Positions 27,291-35,882 of a stretch of DNA of 64,000 bases are shown here, in pieces. Source of the DNA: Phosphoribacter sp964647395 (GTDB taxonomy: Bacteria; Actinomycetota; Actinomycetes; Actinomycetales; Dermatophilaceae); NCBI GenBank assembly GCA_964647395.1, contig CAZYHR010000003.1, forward strand, positions 9,334-73,333, in the 5' to 3' direction. The notes beneath the pieces were generated by a model. It was not told the origin of the DNA and ran no database searches. It saw only the letters and a list, made by a program, of their open reading frames with translations. Every line of letters begins with the position of its first letter. Position 1 is the stretch's first letter. The translations under genes were made by a program, and so were the position numbers.

Positions 27291-29269
27291 GGGTCCTCCC
27301 GATCTCGCAGGGCGGCCAGCCGGCGCTGCAGCCCCTGCAGCCGCAGGGCCAGCTCGCGCTGGCCGGCGGGGTCGGGCTCGGCGGCCGAGTCGAGCCGGCG
27401 CAGCTGCCCCATCGCCCCGGCGATCTGCCGGTTCAGGTCGGCCTCGCTGACCCGCAGCACCAGCGACGAGACGTAGGCCGCCCGCGGCCGCCCGGTGGCC
27501 GGGTCGAGGCGGTCCGGGATCGGAGCCACGGCGAGCTCGGCCAGCAACGGGTGCACCGCCGGCGGGGCGACCTCGAGCACCGCGGCGTGCCAACCCGCCA
27601 TGCTCCGCTCCCCCGGCGCACCGACGATGGCCACCGCGTCGAAGGCCGCCTGATAGGCCGGCGCGACGAGGGTGACCCGCTCGAGCCCGGCGAGGGTGGC
27701 CGGATCGACCGAGGTCGGATGCTGCAGCAGGCACTGCAGCAGCTGTCGCTCGGCCCGCACCGCGGGGTCGCGCAGGTCGGGGGCCGGCAGCGCCGCGGCC
27801 ACCTCGCTGGCGCTGGGCTCGACCGCCGAATCGGCCGGCTCGGGATAGGCCGCGCCCGCTGCACCGCTCCCACCCGCTGCACCGGGTCCGCCCGGCCCGC
27901 CGGCGGCGCCGCGACCCGGGCCACCCGGGCCGCCCCGCGGCAGCCGGGCGGCCCGCCGGACCGCGTCGGCCACCTGCTCGACCTCGACGCCGAGCCAACC
28001 GGCGACCAGCCGGGTGTACTCAGGCCGCAGGGCGGCGTCCCGGATCTGCCCGACGATCGGCGCCGCGGCCCGCATCGCCTGCACCCGGCCCTCGGCGGTG
28101 TCCAGGTCGAAACGCTCGATCGTCGTGCGCACGGCGAACNNNNNNNNNNCGTCGCCGACCAGCGCCCGGACCGCCTCGTCGCCGCCGCTCTGGCGCAGCT
28201 CGCACGGGTCCTGACCGCCCGGGGCGACGGCGACGAAGGACTGCGAGGCCCAGCGCTGGTCCTCCTTGAAGGCCTTCATCGCCGCGTCCCGGCCGGCCCG
28301 GTCACCGTCGAAGGTGAAGATCACCCGGGCGGGCGTCCGGTCGGGCTCGTCGCGAAGCAGCCGCCGCAGCACCTTGATGTGCTCGACGCCGAAGGCCGTG
28401 CCGCATGAGGCGACCGCTGTCTCGACGCCGGCCAGGTGGCAGGCCATGACGTCGGTGTAGCCCTCGACGACGACCGCCTGGCGCTGGGTCGCGATGGCGC
28501 GCTTGGCGGTGTCCAGGCCGTAGAGCACCGTCGACTTCTTGTACAGGGGGGTCTCGACGGTGTTGAGGTACTTGGCGTCGATGCGGTCGTCGTCGAAGAC
28601 CCGCCGCGCCCCGAAGCCGATGACGTCGCCGGTGATGTCGCGGATGGGCCAGACCAGCCGGCCGCGGAACCGGTCGTAGACGCCGCGACCGCCCCGGCCG
28701 GCCAGCCCGCCCAGGACCAGCTCGTCGTCGGTGAACCCCTTGCCGCGCAGGTGCCGGGTCAGCGTGTCGAAGCCTCGCGGCGCGAAGCCGACGCCGAACC
28801 GCCGGGCCACCGCGCCGTCGAAGCCGCGCTGGCGCAGGAAGTCGCGGCCCGCCCGGGCCTCACCGGGCTCGAGCAGGTATGCCGCGTAGAACTCCTGGGC
28901 GGCCCGGTGCGCCTCGACCAGCCGGGCCCGCCGCCCGGCGCTCGGCGCGTCGTCGCGGCGCCCGCCGTCCTCGTAGCGCAGCTCGACGCCGGCCCGGGCG
29001 GCGAGCCGCTCGACCGCCTCGGTGAAGCCGAGGTGCTCGATCTTGGCGACGAACGAGATGACGTCGCCGCCTTCGAGGCAGCCGTAGCAGTGGAAGTAGC
29101 CGTTGACCGGGTTGACGTTGAACGAGCCGGTCTTCTCGTCGTGGAAGGGGCACAGCCCGACCAGGCTCGACCCCTTGCGCTGCAGGGTGACGTGCTCGCG
29201 GACGACCTCCTCGATCGAGGTCTTCTCCTTGACCAGGAGGATGTCCTCGGCGCGGATCAGCCCCGCCAT
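27287..29269 (-). CDS. dnaG: DNA primase
   Basis: Makes RNA primers for lagging-strand synthesis. The N-terminal CHC2 zinc finger is visible (CPFHDEKTGSFNVNP, FHCYGC), as is the RNA polymerase domain with DRFRGRLVWPI, and the TOPRIM core with VVVEGYTDVM (about residue 269) and FTFDGDRAGRDAA. About 660 residues, normal for actinobacteria. The C-terminal helicase-interacting part is preceded by a Gly/Ala/Pro-rich linker (GGPGGPGRGAAGG). ATG 29269 has GAGGTG upstream; GTG 29272 is an alternative. A 10-N gap at 28140-28149 lies in frame after the TOPRIM domain. Confidence 0.95.
   Translation of the reverse strand: MAGLIRAEDILLVKEKTSIEEVVREHVTLQRKGSSLVGLCPFHDEKTGSFNVNPVNGYFHCYGCLEGGDVISFVAKIEHLGFTEAVERLAARAGVELRYEDGGRRDDAPSAGRRARLVEAHRAAQEFYAAYLLEPGEARAGRDFLRQRGFDGAVARRFGVGFAPRGFDTLTRHLRGKGFTDDELVLGGLAGRGGRGVYDRFRGRLVWPIRDITGDVIGFGARRVFDDDRIDAKYLNTVETPLYKKSTVLYGLDTAKRAIATQRQAVVVEGYTDVMACHLAGVETAVASCGTAFGVEHIKVLRRLLRDEPDRTPARVIFTFDGDRAGRDAAMKAFKEDQRWASQSFVAVAPGGQDPCELRQSGGDEAVRALVGDXXXXFAVRTTIERFDLDTAEGRVQAMRAAAPIVGQIRDAALRPEYTRLVAGWLGVEVEQVADAVRRAARLPRGGPGGPGRGAAGGPGGPGAAGGSGAAGAAYPEPADSAVEPSASEVAAALPAPDLRDPAVRAERQLLQCLLQHPTSVDPATLAGLERVTLVAPAYQAAFDAVAIVGAPGERSMAGWHAAVLEVAPPAVHPLLAELAVAPIPDRLDPATGRPRAAYVSSLVLRVSEADLNRQIAGAMGQLRRLDSAAEPDPAGQRELALRLQGLQRRLAALRDREDP
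28140..28149. other. Assembly gap (10 N) in dnaG
   Basis: Ten undetermined bases between the TOPRIM and C-terminal parts of primase. The frame is preserved across it. Confidence 0.98.
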
Positions 29270-29345
29270 CACGTCACCTCCTCACCCGGTCTGGTGAGTG
29301 TATGCCGCCCGCTCCCGCGGTCGTGCGGCCATCCAGCGGGTGCCA

Positions 29346-29365
29346 ACCGGCCAGCACTGGCCGGT
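29346..29365. promoter_or_regulatory. 20-bp palindrome in the dnaG/hypothetical divergent promoter region
   Basis: ACCGGCCAG and its exact complement CTGGCCGGT are separated by CA. It lies 18 nt before ATG 29384 and 76 nt before dnaG. A perfect 9-2-9 inverted repeat between divergent genes is typical of a repressor operator; the regulator is not identifiable. Confidence 0.45.
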
Positions 29366-29383
29366 CTGGCGCAGGATGAGGTC

Positions 29384-29734
29384 ATGGCGAAATATCACGT
29401 CAACGACGCGGCCGTGGCCTTCGCGCAGGAGCTGATCCGCAAGCGTCGCTACGTCCTGGACAGCACCTGGACCGAGGTCCAGCCCGACGCCGAGGCCCAG
29501 AACGCCTACCTCGACCGGCACGGGTGGGACGACTACGGCCGGTGGTTCCTCGGGCTCACCGACGGCGCGACCGAGCAGACCAAGGGCCGCTACGCCTTCG
29601 GGTTCGGCGACTTCTCCCGGGTGCACCGCAGCGCCCTCATCGCCTGCGTCTACCGGGCGGCCGAGTGGCGGCACAAGGACGTCGAGCTCGCCGCCCACGA
29701 CCTGCTCCAGCAACTCGACGCGGCGACCGGCTGA
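29384..29734 (+). CDS. Conserved hypothetical protein (116 residues)
   Basis: Soluble acidic small protein beginning MAKYHVNDAAVAFAQELI and containing YVLDSTWTEVQPDAEAQNAYL, WDDYGRWFLGLTDGA and FGFGDFSRVHRSALIACVYRAAEW. It is rich in aromatic residues and largely helical by eye. I recognise it as a widespread actinobacterial family of unknown function with a conserved His/Arg/Glu-rich C-terminus. It is divergent from dnaG across a 114-bp region that holds a 20-bp palindrome. GAGG lies just before the ATG. No catalytic motif is evident. Confidence 0.75.
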   Translation: MAKYHVNDAAVAFAQELIRKRRYVLDSTWTEVQPDAEAQNAYLDRHGWDDYGRWFLGLTDGATEQTKGRYAFGFGDFSRVHRSALIACVYRAAEWRHKDVELAAHDLLQQLDAATG

Positions 29735-29742
29735 CCGGCGTC

Positions 29743-29813
29743 CAGCGGCGACGCGCCTGCGGTGGCGGCCCAGCGACGGGCCAGCAGCGACGGGCCTGCG
29801 GTGGCGGGCCAGC
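29743..29813. repeat. Two imperfect 32-bp direct repeats
   Basis: Copies at 29743-29774 and 29782-29813 differ at three positions and share the core GCCTGCGGTGGCGG. They lie in the short convergent spacer after the small hypothetical gene and before the nanK stop. Confidence 0.7.
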
Positions 29814-29858
29814 GCCGATCGCCCCGCCGGCCCGCCGGATCGCGCCACCCGGACCGCC

Positions 29859-30821
29859 TCACCGCGGCCCGGCCGGCTCAGCGGCCAGCCGCCCCCGGAC
29901 GTGGCGGGCGGCGCCGAGCAGGGCGGCCTCGGCGCCGGCGGCGGCGGGCCGCACCGGGGTCGCGGCGACCCGCGACATGGCCTCCATGGCCACGCCGGCA
30001 CGCACCCCCTCCCACCACAGCGGGCCGGCCGAGGCGACACCGCCGGTCAGCACGACGAGGTCCGGGTCGAGCACGTTGAGCAGCCCACCGACGACCCGGC
30101 CGGTGGCGACCGCCGCCAGGGCCAGCACCTCGCGGGACAGGTCGCCCTCGGGACCGTCGAGGCGCGCCCGCTCGGCCACCTCGCGGCCGTCCTCGGCCAG
30201 CCCGCCGCGAGCCCGCACGGCGCGCGCCAGCGCGGGACCGGAGGCTAGCGCCTCGAGGTGGCCGACCCGGCCGCACGGGCAGGCCAGCCCGGCCGCCTCG
30301 GCGATCGGCAGGTGCCCGACGTGCCCGGCGACGGCGTGGGCACCGACGAGCACGGCGCCGTCGTGCACCAGGGCCCCGCCGATGCCGGTGCCGACGGCGA
30401 CGAGCAGCACGTCCCGGTGCTCACGACCGGCCCCGTACGCCGCCTCGCCCAGCCCGTGCGCGTGGACGTCGTTGAGCGCCGCGGCCGGCACCTGGAAGGC
30501 CGCCGAGATCCGTTGCGCCAGCGGGATGCCCGTCCACCCGGGCAGGGCTTCGGTGGCAGCCAGCACGGTGCCCGACCCGGGGTCGATCACCCCGGCGGAG
30601 CCGATGCCCACCGCGACCGGGTGGGTGTCCGCGCCGGCCCGCCGGCCCACCTCGATCGCCGCCCGCAGCACCGCCTCGGCGCCGCTGCGCGCCGGCGTGG
30701 CCGCGCGGCAAACCTGGCCGAGCCGGCCGTCGGGGTGCACCAGCGCCGCCGCGATCTTGGTGCCACCGATGTCGAGGGCGAGCACCGGGCCGCCCGCCGG
30801 GGCGCCCGGCGCGGCGGTCAC
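29859..30821 (-). CDS. nanK: ROK-family sugar kinase, probably N-acetylmannosamine kinase
   Basis: 320 residues. It has the ATP-binding LDIGGTKIAAALV, GIGSAGVID, the catalytic Asp in LNDVHAHGLGE, GTGIGGALV and the zinc motif CPCGRVGHLE. The usual ROK motif is CxCGxxGCxE, so the third Cys is His here, which may weaken or retune zinc binding. In the sialic acid route it would phosphorylate ManNAc after the lyase. The GTG start overlaps the lyase stop by 4 nt (GTGA), giving coupled translation. A glucose/GlcNAc kinase role is the alternative. An upstream in-frame extension overlapping the lyase gene is rejected. Confidence 0.8.
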   Translation of the reverse strand: MTAAPGAPAGGPVLALDIGGTKIAAALVHPDGRLGQVCRAATPARSGAEAVLRAAIEVGRRAGADTHPVAVGIGSAGVIDPGSGTVLAATEALPGWTGIPLAQRISAAFQVPAAALNDVHAHGLGEAAYGAGREHRDVLLVAVGTGIGGALVHDGAVLVGAHAVAGHVGHLPIAEAAGLACPCGRVGHLEALASGPALARAVRARGGLAEDGREVAERARLDGPEGDLSREVLALAAVATGRVVGGLLNVLDPDLVVLTGGVASAGPLWWEGVRAGVAMEAMSRVAATPVRPAAAGAEAALLGAARHVRGRLAAEPAGPR

Positions 30822-31735
30822 AGCAACCCGACCTGCTCGAGGACGGTCCGCACCGCGGCGACGTCGGCACCCTCGAGCGCGGTCATCGGGACGCTCATCG
30901 TGTTGCTGTCGAAGACCCCGAGCAGGTGCAGGGCGGTCTTGAACGACCCGACCCCGGCGGCCGGACCGACCTTGCCGACCGGGGCGTAGGCGATGCCCAT
31001 GAGCCGGGACAGGCGGTCCTGCTCGGTGCGCACCGTCGGCCAGTCGCCGGCCGTCGCGGCCCGGTGCATCCGGGCATAGCCGGCCGGGTCGACGTTGCCC
31101 AGCCCCGGGACGCACCCGTGGGCGCCGGCCAGGTAGGCGCCGTCGACGACGACCTCGTGCCCGGTCAGCAGCGACAGCGCACCACCGGCGTCGGCGTTGA
31201 GTTGCGCGAGCCGCCGGAAGCCGACGTCGTCACCCGAGGAGTCCTTGACCCCGACGATGCTGCCCTGGCCGCCCAACTCGACGAGCATCGGCCCGGCGAG
31301 CTTGGTGTGCACGCAGATCGGCAGGTCGTAGGCGTAGACCGGCAGGTCGGTCGCGGCACCCAGGGCGGTGAAGTGGGCGCGGATCTCCTCGGGGCCGGTG
31401 ATCGCGTAGAACGGTGCCGTGGCGACCACGCCGTCGACCCGGCGACGCTCGGCGGCCCGCACGTGCTGCAGCACCCGGCGGGTCTGCATGTCGATCACCC
31501 CGGTGAGCACCGGCACCGCGCCGGCGACGATGCCGGTGACCGCGTCGAGGATGCGCTCGCGCATGGCGTCCTCGAAGAACCCCACCTCACCGGAGGAGCC
31601 GAGCGCGAAGATGCCGTCGACGCCCCCGTCCAGCAGCCGGGCGACCAGCCGCTCCAGCGAGGGCAGGTCGAGCTCGCCCTCGGGGGTCAGCGGGGTGAGC
31701 AGCGGGGGGATGACCCCGCCCAGTCCGCGGGTCAT
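30818..31735 (-). CDS. nanA: DHDPS-family aldolase, probable N-acetylneuraminate lyase
   Basis: 305-residue TIM barrel of the NAL/DHDPS family. GSSGEVGFF is the substrate carboxylate loop, the YAYDLP segment holds the catalytic Tyr, and the Schiff-base Lys is in IVGVKDSSGDD. Family members cleave or form pyruvate aldols. Placement with sialidase, NanE, NagB, NagA and a ROK kinase points to sialic acid cleavage into ManNAc and pyruvate, not lysine biosynthesis. ATG 31735 follows GGAG with good spacing. Other 2-keto-3-deoxy sugar acid aldolases remain possible from sequence alone. Confidence 0.78.
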   Translation of the reverse strand: MTRGLGGVIPPLLTPLTPEGELDLPSLERLVARLLDGGVDGIFALGSSGEVGFFEDAMRERILDAVTGIVAGAVPVLTGVIDMQTRRVLQHVRAAERRRVDGVVATAPFYAITGPEEIRAHFTALGAATDLPVYAYDLPICVHTKLAGPMLVELGGQGSIVGVKDSSGDDVGFRRLAQLNADAGGALSLLTGHEVVVDGAYLAGAHGCVPGLGNVDPAGYARMHRAATAGDWPTVRTEQDRLSRLMGIAYAPVGKVGPAAGVGSFKTALHLLGVFDSNTMSVPMTALEGADVAAVRTVLEQVGLL

Positions 31736-31771
31736 GGGGGAACTCCGTTCTGCCGGTGCGGCGGGTGCGGG

Positions 31772-32608
31772 CTACAGCAGGGACGGCGTGGCCGACAGCA
31801 GGGTCCGCGTGTAGTCGTTGGCGGGGTTGGTGAAGATGCGTTCGGCGGGCCCGGTCTCGACGATCTCGCCGAAGTACATGACGGCGATCCGGTCCGAGAC
31901 GTAGCGCACCGTGTTGATGTCGTGCGAGATGAACACCAGGCCCAGGCCCAGCTGCTCCTTGAGGTCGGTCAGCAGGTTGAGCACCTGCGCGCGCACCGAC
32001 ACGTCGAGCGCCGAGGTCGGCTCGTCGGCGACGATGACGTCCGGCTCGAGCGCCAGCGCGCGGGCGATCGCCACCCGCTGCCGCTGGCCGCCGGAGATCT
32101 GCCGCGGCAGCACCTCCAGCGCCGACTGCGGCAGCCCCACCACGTGCACGAGCTCGCGCACTCTGGCCAATCGGGTTGCGGCGGTGCCGATCCCGTGCAC
32201 GCCGAGCGGGTCGAGCAGCTGGTCGCGCACCGACATGCGCGGGTTGAGCGCGGTCGCCGGGTCCTGGAAGACGACGGACACGGCCCGGCCGAGCTCCTTG
32301 CGCGCCGAGCCGGACCCGCCCAGCGGCCGGCCCCGGAAGAGCACCTCGCCCCCGGTCGGCTTCTGCAGCCCGACCATGACCTTGGCGATCGTCGACTTGC
32401 CGCAGCCGGACTCCCCGACGATGCCGACGGTCTCGCCCCGGCTCACGGTGAAGTCGACGCCCTTGACCGCGTGCACCCGGTCGGGCCGGAACAACTTGCC
32501 GGTGCGGGCCTTGTGCACGACGTGCACGCCGCGCAGCTCGATGACCGGCGGCGCCGACCCGTCGGGCCGCCCCGCGTCGGATGGGTATGCCGCGTCCGCC
32601 CGGCTCAT
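31772..32608 (-). CDS. Oligopeptide/dipeptide-type ABC transporter ATPase (DppF/OppF)
   Basis: 278 residues, one ATPase of the Opp/Dpp-type importer in the sialic acid cluster. Walker A GESGCGKST, Q-loop VFQDPATALNPRM, signature ISGGQRQRVAIA, Walker B VIVADEP and the C-terminal oligopeptide-transporter extension VETGPAERIFTNPANDYTRTLL are all present. AGGAGG precedes ATG 32608, which overlaps the stop of the fused permease-ATPase gene (ATGA). Opp/Dpp-type systems can import sialic acids (SatABCD-like), so the substrate may be sialic acid or a sialo-glycan and not peptides. Confidence 0.9.
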   Translation of the reverse strand: MSRADAAYPSDAGRPDGSAPPVIELRGVHVVHKARTGKLFRPDRVHAVKGVDFTVSRGETVGIVGESGCGKSTIAKVMVGLQKPTGGEVLFRGRPLGGSGSARKELGRAVSVVFQDPATALNPRMSVRDQLLDPLGVHGIGTAATRLARVRELVHVVGLPQSALEVLPRQISGGQRQRVAIARALALEPDVIVADEPTSALDVSVRAQVLNLLTDLKEQLGLGLVFISHDINTVRYVSDRIAVMYFGEIVETGPAERIFTNPANDYTRTLLSATPSLL

Positions 32609-34728
32609 CGGGCACCTCCTTGGACCACCCGGTCGAGGGCGTCGGTGGATGCGTAGCGGTGGCCGGGTGAGACCTCCCGCAGGGTCGGTCGCTCGTCCAG
32701 GCCGACCGTCGGGTGCGAGGACCGCGGGGCGAAGCGGTCGCCGCTGACGAACTCCCGCGGCGAGGGCACCGTGCCGGGCACCTGGTGCAGCCGGGCCGCT
32801 CCGGCCTCGATGGACAGCACCGAGCCCAGCAGGCCGCGGGTGTATTCGTGCCGGGGGTCGGACAGCAGGTCCCTGGTGGCGGCCTGCTCGATGACCTGAC
32901 CGGCATACATGACGGTGATCCGGTGAGCGAGCTGGGCGACCAGGGCCAGGTCGTGACTGACGAACACCATGGCGAAGCCGAGCTGCTCGCGCAGGTCGTT
33001 GAGCAGCGCGACGACCTGCTGCTGCACGGTGACGTCCAGCGCCGTGGTCGGCTCGTCCGCGATGAGCAGCCGCGGGTTGCGGGTCAGCGCCATGGCGATG
33101 AGCACCCGCTGCCGCTGGCCTCCGGACAGCTCGTGCGGATAGGACTTCAGGGTGCGGCCCGGGTCCAGGCCGACCAGCTCGAGCAGGTCCTCGGCGCTGC
33201 GCTTGCCGCCGCGGCGGGTCAGCTGGGCCAGTTGGGCGCGCACCAGCATCGAGGGGTTGAGCGAGCTGAGCGCGTCCTGGTAGATCATCGCGATGTCGTG
33301 CCCGCGCAACGCGTTTCGCTCCTTGCGATCCATCGCCAGCAGGTCCCGGCCGTCGAAGCGGATCTGCCCGCCGACCTGGGCCGACTCGGGCAGCAGACCC
33401 ATGACCGCCAGCGAGGTGATCGACTTGCCGCAGCCGGACTCGCCGACCAGCGCCATCGTCTCGCCGGGCCGCACATCGAAGGACACGCCGTCGACGATGG
33501 CCACGTCGCCGTGGGCCTGCGGGAAGCGGATCGTCAGGTCGCGCACCTCGAGCAGCGGCGCGCGGCCGTCGGCGAGCACCAGCCGGTCGTCGCGCTCGAG
33601 CTCGCGCACCCGCAGGGTCTGCAGGCTGTCGGCCAGCAGGCGGTCGGCGGTCTCCTGGTCGACCCGGCCGAGCACCTGGCCGGCCGACCCGGTGGCGTCG
33701 AGGTGCGCCTCGTCGGCGCCCTCCAGCGCGGCCTCGTCCAGCCCGGTCGCGGAGCCCCGCGAGTCGGCGCCGGTCGGCGCCACCGCCGCGGTGGTCTCCA
33801 CCCCGGCCAGGGCTGCGCCCTCGCGCAGAGCCGCCTCGTCGGCCTCGACGTCGACGGTGCGCTTGATGGTCGGGCTGGCCAGCGCGTCGGTGAGCCCCTC
33901 GGACAGGATGTTGAGGCACAGCACGGTGACCAGGATCATCAGGCCGGGGAAGAAGGTCGGCCACCAGTAGCCCGACAGCAGCAGTTGCTTGCCGTCGGCC
34001 AGGATGTTGCCCCAGCTCGGGTCCGGCGGTTTGACGCCGGCGTTGATGAAGGACAGCGACGCCTCGAAGACGATCGCATCGGCGACCAGCACGGTGGCGA
34101 AGAGCATGATCGGGGCCAGGCAGTTGCGGGCGACGTGCTTGATGAGGATGTGCGCGGTCCGGGCCCCCATGACCCGGCTGGCCGCGACGTAGTCCTCGCC
34201 GAACTGGGCCAGCACGTTGGCCCGCACGACCCGGGTGAGCTGCGGGGTGTAGAGGAAGGCGATGGCCAGGATGAGCACCGGCAGCTCGTTGCCGAAGACC
34301 GCGACGAAGACGGCTGCCAGCGCGATGCCCGGGAAGCTCATGATGATGTCGAGCACCCGCATGAGCACCTCGGAGACCGCCTTGCCGGCGGTGGCGGCGA
34401 TCGAGCCCAGCACCCCGGCCGCGGCCAGCGCGATGCCGGTGGCGACCAGGCCGATGAGCAAGGACGAGCGGGCGCCGTTGGCGACCCGGGAGAAGATGTC
34501 CCGGCCGATCGCGTCGGTGCCGAAGGGGTGGCCGCCCCCCGGTGGTTGCACCGGCTGGCCGGTGGCCAGCGGGTCCACCGTGAGCAACGGCGCGAACACC
34601 GCGACCAGGGCCACCACGGCGAGGATGACCAAGGCGATCTTGGAGGGCAGCGGCAGGCGGCGCAGCCCGGTGAAGCGGGCTCCGGCCTGGGCCTCCAGAC
34701 GGCGGGTGAGGTTGGCGCGCAGGATCAT
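32605..34728 (-). CDS. Fused Opp/Dpp-type permease and ATPase (DppC-DppD)
   Basis: 707 residues. The first 300 or so are a DppC-like permease (helix near LVILAVVALVAVFAPLL, PFGTDAIGRDIFSR, EAA loop EDYVAASRVMGARTAHIL). A linker of about 90 residues rich in Ala, Glu and Asp leads to a DppD-like ATPase (GESGCGKS, YQDALSSLNPSM, LSGGQRQRVLIAMA, LLIADEPTTALD and a C-terminal extension with ASTDALDRVVQGG). Both halves are complete and in one frame. The start shares its A with the previous stop (TGATG) and the end overlaps the next ATG. Such fusions occur in actinobacterial transporters and lock the permease:ATPase ratio. Confidence 0.9.
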   Translation of the reverse strand: MILRANLTRRLEAQAGARFTGLRRLPLPSKIALVILAVVALVAVFAPLLTVDPLATGQPVQPPGGGHPFGTDAIGRDIFSRVANGARSSLLIGLVATGIALAAAGVLGSIAATAGKAVSEVLMRVLDIIMSFPGIALAAVFVAVFGNELPVLILAIAFLYTPQLTRVVRANVLAQFGEDYVAASRVMGARTAHILIKHVARNCLAPIMLFATVLVADAIVFEASLSFINAGVKPPDPSWGNILADGKQLLLSGYWWPTFFPGLMILVTVLCLNILSEGLTDALASPTIKRTVDVEADEAALREGAALAGVETTAAVAPTGADSRGSATGLDEAALEGADEAHLDATGSAGQVLGRVDQETADRLLADSLQTLRVRELERDDRLVLADGRAPLLEVRDLTIRFPQAHGDVAIVDGVSFDVRPGETMALVGESGCGKSITSLAVMGLLPESAQVGGQIRFDGRDLLAMDRKERNALRGHDIAMIYQDALSSLNPSMLVRAQLAQLTRRGGKRSAEDLLELVGLDPGRTLKSYPHELSGGQRQRVLIAMALTRNPRLLIADEPTTALDVTVQQQVVALLNDLREQLGFAMVFVSHDLALVAQLAHRITVMYAGQVIEQAATRDLLSDPRHEYTRGLLGSVLSIEAGAARLHQVPGTVPSPREFVSGDRFAPRSSHPTVGLDERPTLREVSPGHRYASTDALDRVVQGGAR

Positions 34729-35693
34729 CAGATGCTCCTGATCCGCGGGTTGACCAGCACGTAGAGCAGGTCGACGAGGATGTTGACGACGATGAAGGCG
34801 ATGGCCACGGTGAGGGTGACCCCCTGCACCAGGTAGACGTCGTTGCGGGTGACGCCGTCGAGGATGAGCTGACCCATCGCCTGGATGTTGAAGATGATCT
34901 CGATGATGACCGCGCCGCCCATGAGGTAGCCGACCCGCAGGCCGAGCACGGTGATCGGGGTGATCAGCGCGTTGCGCAGCACGTTGCGGGCGATGACCTC
35001 GCGGCGCGGGATGCCCGAGCCCAGGGCGGTGCGCACGTAGTCGCGGTCGAGTTCCTCGACCATCGCGGTGCGCACGACCCGGGTCAGCGACCCGGCCACC
35101 GGCACGCCGAGGGCGAAGGCCGGCAGCGCGATGTTGTTGAGATAGACGGCTGGGTTCTCGGTGAACGGCACCCAGCCGAGCACCAGCGCGGGGAAGACAC
35201 CCCAGCCGCCGGGCACGGTGCCGAGCCATTGGATGAGCAGGATCGCCAGCCAGAACGACGGGGTGGCCAGCGCCATGATCGACACGACCCGGATCAGCTG
35301 GTCGGGCCACCGGTCGCGATAGAGGGCGGCGACGACGCCGAGGATGAGGGCGAGCACGACGGCGATGAGCAGCCCGAGCAGGGTGAGCTGCAGGGTGATC
35401 GGGAACGCCTTGACGACGACGTCGGTGACCGGGGTGTTGCCGCTGGTGGTGCCCAGATCGCCCTGCAGCATGCCGACCAGGAAGCGGCCGTACTGCACGA
35501 GCATCGGGTCGTTGAGCCCGCGATCCACGCGGTACTGGTCCAGCGCGGCCTGGGAGGCGGACTCGCCGAGCGCCAGCCGCGCCGGGTCGGCCGGCGAGAA
35601 GGACATGACGAAGAAGACGAGGAAGGTCACGCCCAGGACCATGATGGGGAAGGCCACCAGTCTGCGGCCGATCAGGCGCAGGAGGTTGGACAT
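34728..35693 (-). CDS. Opp/Dpp-type ABC transporter permease (DppB)
   Basis: 321 residues with the family's N-terminal helix (LVAFPIMVLGVTFLVFFVM), the periplasmic region SPADPARLALGESAS, and the EAA loop DRDYVRTALGSGIPRREVI. Its C-terminus RIRSI is the conserved end of DppB. First permease of the sialic acid cluster importer, translated with the permease-ATPase fusion by stop/start overlap. ATG 35693 lies 190 bp downstream of the binding-protein gene; that spacer contains a long inverted repeat. Confidence 0.92.
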   Translation of the reverse strand: MSNLLRLIGRRLVAFPIMVLGVTFLVFFVMSFSPADPARLALGESASQAALDQYRVDRGLNDPMLVQYGRFLVGMLQGDLGTTSGNTPVTDVVVKAFPITLQLTLLGLLIAVVLALILGVVAALYRDRWPDQLIRVVSIMALATPSFWLAILLIQWLGTVPGGWGVFPALVLGWVPFTENPAVYLNNIALPAFALGVPVAGSLTRVVRTAMVEELDRDYVRTALGSGIPRREVIARNVLRNALITPITVLGLRVGYLMGGAVIIEIIFNIQAMGQLILDGVTRNDVYLVQGVTLTVAIAFIVVNILVDLLYVLVNPRIRSI

Positions 35694-35882
35694 GTGGGCA
35701 AACTCCTTGTCGGAGAGTGGGATCGAACGTCACCGTGGACGACGACGGGAGAGGTATGCCGCGGGCGCGGCGAGCGCGTCCGGCTGCGGCACCGCCGGGT
35801 GCGAGACGCGGGCCGGTCCGGCGCGCGAGACGCGGGGCCGGCGGTGGGCGGCATACCGGGTCCGCCCACCGCCGGACGACGA
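35694..35882. promoter_or_regulatory. Spacer with long inverted repeat between binding-protein and permease genes
   Basis: GGTATGCCGC at 35753-35762 and GCGGCATACC at 35848-35857 are exact inverted copies about 85 nt apart. Inside are two copies of GCGAGACGCGGG. The structure could stabilise the binding-protein mRNA or reduce readthrough into the permease genes. No gene is seen. Confidence 0.5.

Noticed and set aside
30822..31115. N-terminal extension of the ROK kinase
   Set aside because: The frame overlaps the lyase coding sequence and is Arg/Gly-rich; the kinase's conserved DIGGTK begins just after GTG 30821.
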